A stretch of 5,130 nt of DNA from Fimbriimonadaceae bacterium (lineage in GTDB: Bacteria; Armatimonadota; Fimbriimonadia; Fimbriimonadales; Fimbriimonadaceae), in contig JADLGZ010000144.1 of the NCBI GenBank assembly GCA_020849075.1, positions 1-5,130 on the forward strand. The letters are read 5' to 3'. The notes under the pieces were generated by a model. The model was given only the letters and a program-made list of their open reading frames with translations, had not been told where the DNA came from and did no database searches. Each line of letters opens with the position of its first letter. Within the stretch, counting starts at the first letter, position 1. A program made the position numbers and the translations under genes. Of the stretch, positions 1 to 5,092 are shown piece by piece.

Positions 1-228
1 GGCCTCCCCATCATCGGTTGGCAGTTCAGTCCACGCTAAGATGTCACGATGGTAAAGCCAGTTATCAAAGGCAGGACTAGACCAGCCGAACCCGCCCAGT
101 TCTTCACCGTGTTTCACAATGCTTTGGGCATAAACATCCGCATCAAACTGGGCCTCAATCCATCCGTGCTCCCTGTGTTTAACAAGAATCGCACGGTCAC
201 CTGGAGCAGTTGCGCCGGGATAAATCAC
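1..228 (-). CDS. Partial phage-type hypothetical protein, C-terminus beyond the window
   Basis: Open frame of 76 codons from GTG at 228..226 to the left edge of the window, so the C-terminus is missing. A very strong SD (GGAGGGGGAGGG) lies just before the GTG, and the next in-frame stop upstream is only seven codons away, so no much longer N-terminus exists in this frame. The protein begins VIYPGATAPGDRAILV and later has HREHGWIEAQFD and DILAWTELP. A beta-rich core ending in a Trp-x-x-Leu-Pro motif loosely recalls DUF551-type phage proteins. That is a weak visual resemblance and function is unknown. The start overlaps the stop of the 18-aa mini-ORF by GTGA, and the two may be one interrupted gene. 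Codon use and aromatic content look like a real protein. Confidence 0.7.
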   Translation of the reverse strand, partial: MIYPGATAPGDRAILVKHREHGWIEAQFDADVYAQSIVKHGEELGGFGWSSPAFDNWLYHRDILAWTELPTDDGEA

Positions 229-281
229 CCCTCCCCCTCCCCGTCAGCGCGGTTGGTAATCACGTAGAAGGTCGTTTTCAC
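225..281 (-). CDS. 18-aa mini-ORF or frameshifted N-terminus of the next gene
   Basis: A GTG start at 281..279 overlaps the stop of the membrane-protein gene by GTGA and has a good SD (GAGGGGGAG) about 4 bases upstream. It encodes VKTTFYVITNRADGEGEG and stops at 227..225, overlapping the start of the next gene by GTGA. The peptide reads like the first beta-strand of a globular protein rather than a leader peptide. The downstream frame continues sensibly after one added base in the G-rich run at 229-243. It may be a real short peptide, a coupling leader, or the N-terminus of the downstream gene separated by a one-base deletion or a programmed -1 shift. The sequence alone does not decide. Confidence 0.45.
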   Translation of the reverse strand: MKTTFYVITNRADGEGEG

Positions 282-541
282 TTGCTCCCCCTCGCGTAGT
301 CGTTGCTGTTGAGGTTGTGGTCGCTCATGTCCACACCAAGCGCCCCAGCCACCGCGACGACCAAGGCGATAGCGGCGATGAGTGCAAGGGCGTGCAAGGA
401 CTGCTGGAACTTGCGGGCGTCCATTGCGTCCTTCTCTCGCTCTCCACGGACGGTGAGGCCGCTTAAACGTGCCGCCCTCTCCATTTCAGCCTTGGGTTGA
501 TTGGTGACAGTTTCACCTCCTTGAAGAACTGGCTGATTCAT
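278..541 (-). CDS. Small single-span membrane protein
   Basis: Encodes 87 aa. ATG at 541..539 overlaps the previous stop in a TGATG junction and follows a strong SD (GGAGGGGGAA). Residues 1-49 are polar and charged (ERAARLSG, RGEREKDAMDARK). Residues 50-70 form one hydrophobic segment rich in Ala, Leu, Ile and Val. A short polar tail, DMSDHNLNSNDYARGSK, follows. Arg43 and Lys44 just before the segment suggest that the N-terminus is cytoplasmic and the tail is outside. I recognise no family. Lysogenic conversion, superinfection exclusion or holin-like roles are conceivable for a one-span phage protein in an early operon, but nothing here selects among them. It is the fourth gene of the leftward operon. 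Confidence 0.75.
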   Translation of the reverse strand: MNQPVLQGGETVTNQPKAEMERAARLSGLTVRGEREKDAMDARKFQQSLHALALIAAIALVVAVAGALGVDMSDHNLNSNDYARGSK

Positions 542-891
542 CAGATTCCCCCTCCTTCAAGCCCAATTGACCTGAGCATCGAATCAAAGCCATGCCTGGC
601 CTCAGTCATGTCCACAAGGCTGGTCGTTTGCTGGGCAATGGCCTTCCTTCCGGCTTCCGTCAAGATTCGTCCGTAGACTTCAATCTCGTGAAGCTCTTGC
701 TCTGTTGCGGGCCGGTACATCTTGTGGAACTCAGAAGGCCAAACGTTGTACCGCTTGACAAGACCGCGGCTATCACGCTTCTGATAGGTGATCTGTCCAG
801 GCTTAGCAAAGATGGCGTTAAGGCTAAAAACCTCTATGAATAGCGGGTTTAACTGCCGATGTACCCACTTGGTGCCGGGAGTGACCTTCAC
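541..891 (-). CDS. Hypothetical phage protein, 116 aa
   Basis: I chose GTG at 891..889. It overlaps the previous stop by GTGA and has GGAGG seven bases upstream, matching the coupling style of the rest of the operon. An ATG at 915..913 would add MHALGGGG, which is just the SD and the end of the upstream gene read in another frame. Residues 1-60 look like a small beta-barrel, with VTPGTKWVHR, IEVFSLNAIF, ITYQKRD and then a WPSEFHKMYRPA turn. This recalls the short SH3-like phage proteins that begin with PGT.W. Residues 63-110 look helical (TEQELHEIEVYGRI, AGRKAIAQQ). No catalytic motif is visible and function is unknown. Confidence 0.72.
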   Translation of the reverse strand: MKVTPGTKWVHRQLNPLFIEVFSLNAIFAKPGQITYQKRDSRGLVKRYNVWPSEFHKMYRPATEQELHEIEVYGRILTEAGRKAIAQQTTSLVDMTEARHGFDSMLRSIGLEGGGI

Positions 892-1346
892 GCCACCACC
901 TCCAAGCGCATGCATTGACCATCATCGGTTGCGAACGGATCACGACAATACGCGCAAGTGCAGTCATTCTTTTGTCTAAAGGTTGGCTGTGCTGGAAACG
1001 CAAACTCCGTATCGCTGATCTCATACTCTAGGTCGTAATCTAGGAACACCGGCAGGTCAATTCCATCGTTCGCATAGTTCACAAGATCGTCCCTGCCGAC
1101 CCGGTTACCGACCCCACAGATCACCCAGCGTCCCAGGGGTCTAGACACGTATTCCTCGTCGTAGGGGTTTTCGCAACGAGGGCCGATTCGCTCCTGCGTC
1201 TCTAGGTTCTCGGTCCGAACCGTCACCTTGTAACCGTCCACCGTCATTACGGACTTGTCGTGCTCCTCCGCTACCTTCGCGGCTTCGTAGGCTTTAGCAA
1301 GCCACTTAGCTGGGGCTGGGGGCAACTTCTTGAGCCGCTTTGCCAT
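888..1346 (-). CDS. Hypothetical protein with C-terminal cysteine cluster, 152 aa
   Basis: The start is one of two adjacent ATGs at 1349..1344. The second (1346..1344) sits about seven bases from GGAGG in a GGGGAGGGGAG tract and touches the previous stop as TGATG. The first would give one extra Met and an ATGA overlap. Further extension to 1409 only re-reads the upstream gene. Residues 1-30 are basic and helical (MAKRLKKLPPAPAKWLAKAYEAAK). The middle has VMTVDGYKVTVRTENLETQ and LGRWVICGVGNRVGRDDLV. Residues 100-110 are acidic (FLDYDLEYEI). The C-terminus has Cys129, Cys131, Cys134 and Cys145, a possible metal site. I recognise no family. It is the second gene of the leftward operon and overlaps the next gene by four bases. 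Confidence 0.75.
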   Translation of the reverse strand: MAKRLKKLPPAPAKWLAKAYEAAKVAEEHDKSVMTVDGYKVTVRTENLETQERIGPRCENPYDEEYVSRPLGRWVICGVGNRVGRDDLVNYANDGIDLPVFLDYDLEYEISDTEFAFPAQPTFRQKNDCTCAYCRDPFATDDGQCMRLEVVA

Positions 1347-1486
1347 CATCTCCCCTCCCCGATTAGCTGGGCCTCGTCGGTCAGTTCGATCTCTTGGCAG
1401 ACGGAGCACAGTTGGTACTCCTGCGTTACGTCGAGGTTTACGAATGTGCCGCAGTCGCGGCAGGTTGTGGTTTTTTGGTCGTCCAT
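1346..1486 (-). CDS. 46-aa zinc-ribbon protein
   Basis: ATG at 1486..1484 opens a frame starting MDDQKTTTCRDCGTFVNL. It has Cys9-x2-Cys12 and, 15 residues later, Cys27-x2-Cys30 (LCSVC), followed by an acidic tail ending in GEGR. Two CxxC knuckles with this spacing are typical of small zinc ribbons, which bind nucleic acid or protein. The final GEGR codons double as the SD of the next gene, and its stop overlaps that gene's start. Its own SD is weak (AGGA about eight bases upstream). It is the first gene after the operator-controlled leftward promoter, so it should be expressed early on derepression. Its role is unknown, and it is too short to assign to a family by eye. Confidence 0.75.
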   Translation of the reverse strand: MDDQKTTTCRDCGTFVNLDVTQEYQLCSVCQEIELTDEAQLIGEGR

Positions 1487-1527
1487 TTATTGGTTCCTGT
1501 AGCCCTGTTCAGCGGACTACTAACACT

Positions 1528-1561
1528 ATTATACGGACTAATGTGTCCGTCTGTAGGACAA
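1528..1561 (-). promoter_or_regulatory. Leftward early promoter overlapped by operator OL
   Basis: A perfect -10 hexamer, TATAAT, lies on the minus strand at 1533..1528. No good -35 is at the ideal distance. CTACAG sits at 17 bp (1556..1551), and the better-looking TTGTCC (1561..1556) is 22 bp away. The operator dyad fills the space between -35 and -10, as expected for a repressed promoter. Transcription would start near 1521, giving a leader of about 35 bases before the zinc-ribbon gene. The promoter call rests mainly on the -10 hexamer and the operator overlap. Confidence 0.6.
1533..1550. promoter_or_regulatory. Repressor operator OL
   Basis: ACGGACTAATGTGTCCGT is an inverted repeat with perfect 6-bp arms (ACGGAC/GTCCGT) and a 6-bp spacer. 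Read on the opposite strand, the OR site at 2278-2295 matches it at 17 of 18 positions. Both sites therefore have the same orientation relative to their own outward promoters. A further half-site, GCGGACTA, lies at 1512-1519, 21 bp (about two helical turns) from the matching arm and near the predicted start of transcription. The likely ligand is the adjacent XRE/S24 repressor. Confidence 0.8.
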
Positions 1562-1576
1562 AATGGCAAATGGATG

Positions 1577-1594
1577 CAAAAAAGTCCTCTTTTG
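1577..1594 (-). terminator. Weak terminator-like hairpin after the repressor gene
   Basis: On the minus strand, AAAAG-AGGA-CTTTT can pair as a 5-bp stem with a 4-base loop, and its 3' arm runs into six T. It lies about 15 bases past the repressor stop and could end repressor transcripts before the leftward promoter. The stem is short and AT-rich, so it would be weak and may be coincidental. Confidence 0.25.
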
Positions 1595-1608
1595 AACCTA
1601 AACTTTTT

Positions 1609-2253
1609 TTATGGGCGGATGCCGTCCGGGTCGTAATCGGTGATTCTGCGCCTTCCGATCATGCGGACGATGCCCACGAGGTAGCCAACAACAGAGCCCT
1701 GCGCTGGCACGTCGGGCAAGTTGGGGTTTAGCGCGTGGAGAATGTACTGCGCTCCGTCGTGCTTCAACTGCTTGAGTGTGATCTTCCCGTCGTCGGTGCG
1801 GAATATCACAATGAGCCCGATCTTGGGTATCGAGGTTTGCTGCACGACGATAATGTCGTCCGGGTGGAGTAGCGGATACATACAGTCCGACTCGACACGA
1901 GCAGCGAACCGGCCCCGGCTCTCACCCATTTCTGCGGGAACAAACTCCATAGAGTCGGTTTCGTTAGGGTCTGACCAAGTAGCGGGACTGGCGGCGTTCA
2001 CAAGACCAATAAAGGGTAGGGGTATGAGCAGTTGCGAAGCAGGGATTTGAGGAATACCTACGTCCGCCCCTAAGCCAAGGTTCCGCAACTGGGGCAGATA
2101 TGTGTCAGGCACATCATTCTGCCCGGATTCCCAGTTTGCATAAGTAGACCGCCCGACCCCTAGATGGTCGGCCATTTCCTGCTGGGTGAACCGAATCCGT
2201 TTCCGAACGGCTTTCAGCTCCTTTCCCCCAATGTGTTCAGCCATTGCTAGCAT
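1609..2253 (-). CDS. XRE-S24 (LexA/CI-like) phage repressor
   Basis: Encodes 214 aa, a usual length for a CI-type repressor. Residues 11-60 form an XRE helix-turn-helix, including FTQQEMADHLGVGRSTYANWESG. Residues 76-200 form an S24/LexA-fold domain that dimerises and, in relatives, cleaves itself when activated RecA binds. LexA-like spacing is clear: the cleavage region is GLVNAASP (83-90), the nucleophile position is residue 124 in VESDCMYP, and the general-base Lys161 is in GKITLKQL. However, the nucleophile is Cys (TGT) rather than Ser, and the usual Ala-Gly bond reads Ala-Ser, so self-cleavage may be lost or changed. The start is uncertain: ATG at 2253 or ATG at 2244 (three residues shorter), and neither has a clear SD, so a short-leader transcript is possible. 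Operators lie on both sides, suggesting control of both operons and itself. Confidence 0.9.
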   Translation of the reverse strand: MLAMAEHIGGKELKAVRKRIRFTQQEMADHLGVGRSTYANWESGQNDVPDTYLPQLRNLGLGADVGIPQIPASQLLIPLPFIGLVNAASPATWSDPNETDSMEFVPAEMGESRGRFAARVESDCMYPLLHPDDIIVVQQTSIPKIGLIVIFRTDDGKITLKQLKHDGAQYILHALNPNLPDVPAQGSVVGYLVGIVRMIGRRRITDYDPDGIRP

Positions 2254-2268
2254 GATTTTTCAAAATGC

Positions 2269-2295
2269 ACGGACTACACGGACACTTTAGTCCGT
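2269..2295. promoter_or_regulatory. Repressor operator OR
   Basis: The core, ACGGACACTTTAGTCCGT (2278-2295), has 6-bp inverted arms with a 6-bp spacer and is the reverse complement of OL with one mismatch. A third half-site, ACGGACTA (2269-2276), also pairs perfectly over 8 bp with TAGTCCGT (2288-2295) across an 11-bp gap, so two dyads share one arm. The site lies between the divergent repressor and HTH genes and should control both. I could not assign a convincing -10/-35 pair for the leftward repressor transcript. Confidence 0.8.
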
Positions 2296-2308
2296 CTTCG
2301 TGTAAAAT
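2279..2308 (+). promoter_or_regulatory. Rightward early promoter within OR
   Basis: The -10 candidate TAAAAT (2303-2308, 5 of 6 to consensus) has CGGACA (2279-2284, 4 of 6 to TTGACA) 18 bp upstream. The -35 lies inside the operator arm, so repressor binding would block polymerase. The predicted start near 2314-2316 is only a few bases ahead of the first good ATG at 2319, giving a nearly leaderless transcript. Confidence 0.55.
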
Positions 2309-2318
2309 GAGAGAAGAA

Positions 2319-2624
2319 ATGTCAGCGCACGACCAAAAACCCAGTAATCCGCTAAGCATAATGGCCCGATACCGAAAGGCCCGTGCTTTGGTTGATAGGG
2401 ACGTTCCTGTCCGTGTGGCCTGCCGAAAGGCTGAAATCGGTAAGACCAAATACTACGAGCTGTACAACGCTGAAAAGGAACTTAAAGCCTTAAGCCAAGA
2501 AGCCCCCGGCACTGAACTGCACGGGAGCTTCACCTCATCCCCGACCTCCCCGCAAGACGACCGCCAGCGGCTCGGTTCCAAGAACGAGAGCACAAGCGTA
2601 CCCGATCAAGCTGGGGCGGCCTGA
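2319..2624 (+). CDS. Small HTH protein, first gene of the rightward operon (Cro position)
   Basis: Encodes 101 aa from ATG 2319, preceded by a purine-rich GAGAGAAGAA. In-frame ATGs at 2265 and 2307 lie in or before the promoter and operator. A later ATG at 2361 (MARYRKAR) is a possible alternative. Residues 15-55 look like a homeodomain-like helix-turn-helix: RYRKARALVDRDVPVRVACR, then KAEIGKTKYYELYNAEKEL, in the style of 'A..kagI.k..yY' DNA-binding modules. Residues 60-101 are Ser/Pro/Gln-rich and probably disordered. The position opposite the repressor under OR is that of a Cro-type or early regulator. That role is inferred from context only; the protein is not an XRE-type Cro. The next gene starts 14 bases after its stop. 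Confidence 0.7.
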   Translation: MSAHDQKPSNPLSIMARYRKARALVDRDVPVRVACRKAEIGKTKYYELYNAEKELKALSQEAPGTELHGSFTSSPTSPQDDRQRLGSKNESTSVPDQAGAA

Positions 2625-2638
2625 CCGATAGACGACCT

Positions 2639-3343
2639 ATGAAAGAACAATCAGAAATCAATCTAGTCGCCAAGAAGATCAGCGACGTATCGCGGCTTGT
2701 TGGCAATGTCCCCAAAGAAGGATACAACTCCCACTTCAAGTTCAGCTACCAAGCATGGGATGATGTGCTCCCGGCTGTTCGCAACGCTTGCGTGGAAGTC
2801 GGCCTTATCATCGTTCCCAACATCGTTAGTGTTGAGCGCGACGGTGGCACAACCACAGTAAACACGCTGTTCCAGCTCATTGACACCGATTCCGGGCAAG
2901 TCCTAGAGCAGCACTTTGCAGGTGAAGCGAAAGGTACGGACGACAAAGCCATTCAGAAGGCTATGACCAGTTCGACCAAGTACGCCTACCTCAAGATGTT
3001 CCAAATCCCCGTTGCTGGCGACGTAGACCCCGACGGCGAGGCTCCCAAGGCAGAAGCCGGGCCAGTCAAGACGCCTTCTCCGGTGACTCAGGATGCCGCG
3101 CCGCAAATCAACTGGGTTGAACGCGGAATCGCGGCTTTTGGCGGTGATAAGGACGCATGGGATGCTTGGACACAGAGCGCGACCAAGGACAAAGTGGCTT
3201 GGGGCGTGATTCTCAAGAAGGTTTGGGCGACCAGTGGCGACAGAACAACACAAGTTGAACTGGAAGCCGCGCTCGAAGAAGAACGCCACACCAAGAACAA
3301 CGGCAAGGCCAAGGCTCCAAGCCAAGAGGCCCTAGTTGGCTAA
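2639..3343 (+). CDS. erf: ERF-family single-strand DNA annealing protein
   Basis: Encodes 234 aa. ERF proteins coat single-stranded DNA and promote strand annealing, used in phage recombination and genome circularisation. The ERF core spans residues 1-135: KEGYNSHFKFSYQAWDDV (26-43), then EVGLIIVPNIV, then the signature GEAKGTDDKAIQKAMTSSTK (95-114) followed by YLKMFQIPVAGDVDPDGE. Residues 136-155 are a Pro/Ala-rich linker. The C-terminal part (156-234) has a Trp-rich helical segment (WVERGIAAFGG, DAWDAWTQ, VAWGVILKKVW) and a charged tail, and may mediate partner binding or oligomerisation. ATG 2639 lacks a clear SD. Its end overlaps the nuclease gene by eight bases, so annealing protein and nuclease are likely co-translated as a recombination pair. 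Confidence 0.92.
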   Translation: MKEQSEINLVAKKISDVSRLVGNVPKEGYNSHFKFSYQAWDDVLPAVRNACVEVGLIIVPNIVSVERDGGTTTVNTLFQLIDTDSGQVLEQHFAGEAKGTDDKAIQKAMTSSTKYAYLKMFQIPVAGDVDPDGEAPKAEAGPVKTPSPVTQDAAPQINWVERGIAAFGGDKDAWDAWTQSATKDKVAWGVILKKVWATSGDRTTQVELEAALEEERHTKNNGKAKAPSQEALVG

Positions 3344-4295
3344 GCTCCGAACCCATATCGCGTGTCCTGGCCTCAAGCCGGGATGGGCTGACCCGTTCGC
3401 TTGCACGGTTAAGGTAAAGGAGGGGCGGTCTACACGTCGCTTCTACCGTCTCGGCCCTGACATGGACTATCCGGGCGTCACGACCATTCTTGGCGGCGAC
3501 CCTCCGGCATGGGCTTGGTCAACCTGGGTTGCAGATGAAGCGAAGCGGCTTCATGCCCTCGCTATTGCTGGCGTGAAGGATCTGAAATGGGAAGCTGTTT
3601 GGACTGAATCAGGCTTAGAGTGGTGCAGCTCCGAAGTTGACCCCGCCGACCTTCTGCAAGGCGACTGGCTCAAAGACCACGGGCAACGGATGCAAAGCCG
3701 CGCTGCCGATCGCGGAACCGTGGTCGAAATGCTCTTAGAGGACTGGAAAACTCTCGGCTACATCGGAGAGGACGACATTGAGCACTGGGTGAACAACAAG
3801 CTCTGCGAGTACAAGGCAGACGGCACGACCTACAGGTGCCACGTCTCCGAAGTTCTCCCTTATGCGGTTCAGTTGCGGCGGTTCCTTGAGGAAAACGCGG
3901 TCGAGATTAAGGCAACCAGTATTTTGGTGTGCCATGAGGACTTGAAGTACGCGACGGTGATTGACCTTTGGGCAATGATTGACGGCGAACTCTGGAGCCT
4001 GAATCTCAAGACTAGCGCGGCTACGACTCGCAAGCATGCGGAACAAATCGCGGCGGAAGTCAACGCGACCCACTTCATTCCCCAAGGTTCACAGGAAGGC
4101 TTACCCCTTGCTCCGGTGCGAAGGGGCATGACTCCTGGCGTCCTGCTGGTCACTCAGGACTCAGCAACGCTACGGCGGCTCAAGAACACGCCCTATTGGT
4201 TCCGGTCGTTCAAGGCGGCTCATAGGCGTTATCTCGCGAACCTCGCTGATATGCCGTTTGCGTCGGTGCAGAAAAGTAAGGCGGTGGCAGCGTGA
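3336..4295 (+). CDS. RecB-like PD-(D/E)XK nuclease-family protein with altered catalytic motif
   Basis: Encodes 319 aa from TTG 3336, with AGAGG about eight bases upstream. The start overlaps the end of the annealing-protein gene (GTTGGCTAA). The N-terminus has DYPGVTTILG and a Trp-rich helix, as in phage RecB/Cas4-like exonucleases. RAADRGTVVEMLLEDW (122-137) aligns with the usual RGt.vH motif but has Glu131 where His is typical. ATVIDLWAMIDGELWSLNLK (206-225) carries the conserved motif II Asp210 and Lys225, but the acidic residue of D-x-K is Asn223. HAEQIAAEV (Gln237) matches the usual 'Q..aY' helix. The fold assignment is good, but activity is uncertain because of Asn223. An active enzyme would make single-stranded tails for the annealing protein. 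The gene ends in a GTGA overlap with the next. Confidence 0.8.
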   Translation: MAKLRTHIACPGLKPGWADPFACTVKVKEGRSTRRFYRLGPDMDYPGVTTILGGDPPAWAWSTWVADEAKRLHALAIAGVKDLKWEAVWTESGLEWCSSEVDPADLLQGDWLKDHGQRMQSRAADRGTVVEMLLEDWKTLGYIGEDDIEHWVNNKLCEYKADGTTYRCHVSEVLPYAVQLRRFLEENAVEIKATSILVCHEDLKYATVIDLWAMIDGELWSLNLKTSAATTRKHAEQIAAEVNATHFIPQGSQEGLPLAPVRRGMTPGVLLVTQDSATLRRLKNTPYWFRSFKAAHRRYLANLADMPFASVQKSKAVAA

Positions 4296-4528
4296 AGCGC
4301 GGTAGGCCCGTTACAGTCCCGATGGTCGCGGCATTCGCTCAAGTTGAGCGGTTTCCTAGCGGTGCCTACTTTAGCGCGATCACTCATAAGGGCGGCAATA
4401 GTTTTATTTGCGACCTTTGTAAGCGTGGATACCTTGAGCGCATAGCTCACGGCAAGTACCAGCTCACCGACAAGGGGCGCGAGGCATTACGAGAAGCGCG
4501 GGAAGCGTTGGGGGTAGCAGTTGGCTAA
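4292..4528 (+). CDS. Small winged-helix DNA-binding protein
   Basis: Encodes 78 aa. GTG 4292 overlaps the nuclease stop (GTGA). Residues 34-50 (GGNSFICDLCKRGYLER) fit a recognition helix followed by the 'L.rrGyLer' turn. Residues 51-66 (IAHGKYQLTDKGREAL) match the beta-wing and final helix common in winged-helix transcription factors. A CxxC (Cys40, Cys43) lies in the recognition helix, with no second pair for a zinc site. It is probably a phage regulator. The family is not identified. Its 3' end carries the same AGTTGGCTAA junction seen between the annealing-protein and nuclease genes. Confidence 0.7.
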   Translation: MKRGRPVTVPMVAAFAQVERFPSGAYFSAITHKGGNSFICDLCKRGYLERIAHGKYQLTDKGREALREAREALGVAVG

Positions 4529-4712
4529 CGACGGATTGCTCCTTAAGATGATCGCTGAGATTCAAGCGAATCATCAGGCCCTTCTCGCTACCGTTGAGCG
4601 GTTGTATGAGCGTGTGGACGCGCTAGAAGCCACTAAACCATCAGAAGATGAAACGAGTGAGCGCGGCACAACTGGACAATTTAAGACCCGCACTTGGAGA
4701 GTTGGAGCATGA
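4521..4712 (+). CDS. Small coiled-coil protein
   Basis: Encodes 63 aa from TTG 4521, overlapping the previous stop by eight bases, with a G-rich SD-like GGGGGT upstream. Residues 6-36 (LLLKMIAEIQ, ALLATVERLYERVDALE) show heptad-spaced hydrophobic residues and should form a coiled coil. The remainder is Glu/Thr/Ser-rich with a basic end (KTRTWRVGA). Function is unknown. It could be an oligomerisation or adaptor protein. Its stop overlaps the next ATG (ATGA), and its conserved place in a coupled operon is the main support. Confidence 0.65.
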   Translation: MANDGLLLKMIAEIQANHQALLATVERLYERVDALEATKPSEDETSERGTTGQFKTRTWRVGA

Positions 4713-5092
4713 AGGAAAACGAAATATTGAAACTAGCACTGATTGACGCGGATGAAGACATGGAGTCAGTGGATATATCCCTCCCGGCTGATCCGTTCTA
4801 CCTGACCATGCTGAGCGAGAAGACCCGCAAGCGCTATAAGGATCTTCAGCGATTTAAGCGCATTCTGGGCCCGGAACGCTATCAAGAGTGGCATGAGCGT
4901 GATGATGTTGAGATCGCGCAGAAGTATCCCGAAGCAACTTGCATGGATTGCAAGGTGACGAAACCTAGGGACGACTTCTACCGCGAGGATACGAAAATCA
5001 ACAGACTTCAAGCGCGGTGTAAGGAGTGCTCTAAAGCGTGGTTTCGCAGGGCCTGGCGTGAACGACAGGATCGAAAGGCGGTGAAGCCATGA
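4709..5092 (+). CDS. CxxC zinc-finger phage protein
   Basis: Encodes 127 aa. ATG 4709 overlaps the previous stop (ATGA) and has GGAG a few bases upstream. An in-frame TTG at 4694 would only re-read the neighbour. Residues 1-75 are acidic then basic and helical (EKTRKRYKDLQRFKRI, GPERYQEWHERDD). Residues 77-110 hold Cys78-x2-Cys81, then KPRDDFYRED, then Cys104-x2-Cys107. This matches the 'C..C...Kp...Fy....  ...CK.C' zinc module common in phage proteins and some HNH endonucleases. No HNH catalytic His or Asn is visible, so this looks like the zinc module alone. Basic residues after the second pair (RRAWRERQDRK) favour nucleic-acid binding. Confidence 0.75.
   Translation: MKENEILKLALIDADEDMESVDISLPADPFYLTMLSEKTRKRYKDLQRFKRILGPERYQEWHERDDVEIAQKYPEATCMDCKVTKPRDDFYREDTKINRLQARCKECSKAWFRRAWRERQDRKAVKP

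Noticed and set aside
49..267. Plus-strand open frame of 72 codons at the left edge
   Set aside because: It is antisense to the minus-strand partial gene, which has a strong SD and a coupled start, and its protein shows no recognisable features.
513..522. Perfect SD-like AAGGAGGTGA on the minus strand inside the membrane-protein gene
   Set aside because: No ATG, GTG or TTG follows at a usable distance, so it probably only encodes part of the QGGET stretch.
1347..1409. N-terminal extension of the 152-aa protein to 1409
   Set aside because: The extension re-reads the zinc-ribbon gene in another frame. The ATG pair at 1344-1349 has an ideal SD and the overlap style of the operon.
1330..1731. 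Plus-strand open frame of 133 codons crossing the leftward promoter region
   Set aside because: It runs antisense over the zinc-ribbon start, the operator and the repressor end. Its protein is Arg/Ser-rich without domain character, and there is no SD.
2405..2416. Isolated operator-like half-site TGTCCGTGT within the HTH gene
   Set aside because: There is no inverted partner at the right distance. Single GTCCGT or ACGGAC hexamers also occur elsewhere in coding sequence by chance.
2903..3325. Minus-strand open frame of 140 codons inside the annealing-protein gene
   Set aside because: The plus strand clearly encodes an ERF protein here, so the antisense frame is a shadow.
3735..4085. Minus-strand open frame of 116 codons inside the nuclease gene
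   Set aside because: The plus strand encodes recognisable nuclease motifs over the same bases, so this is a shadow.
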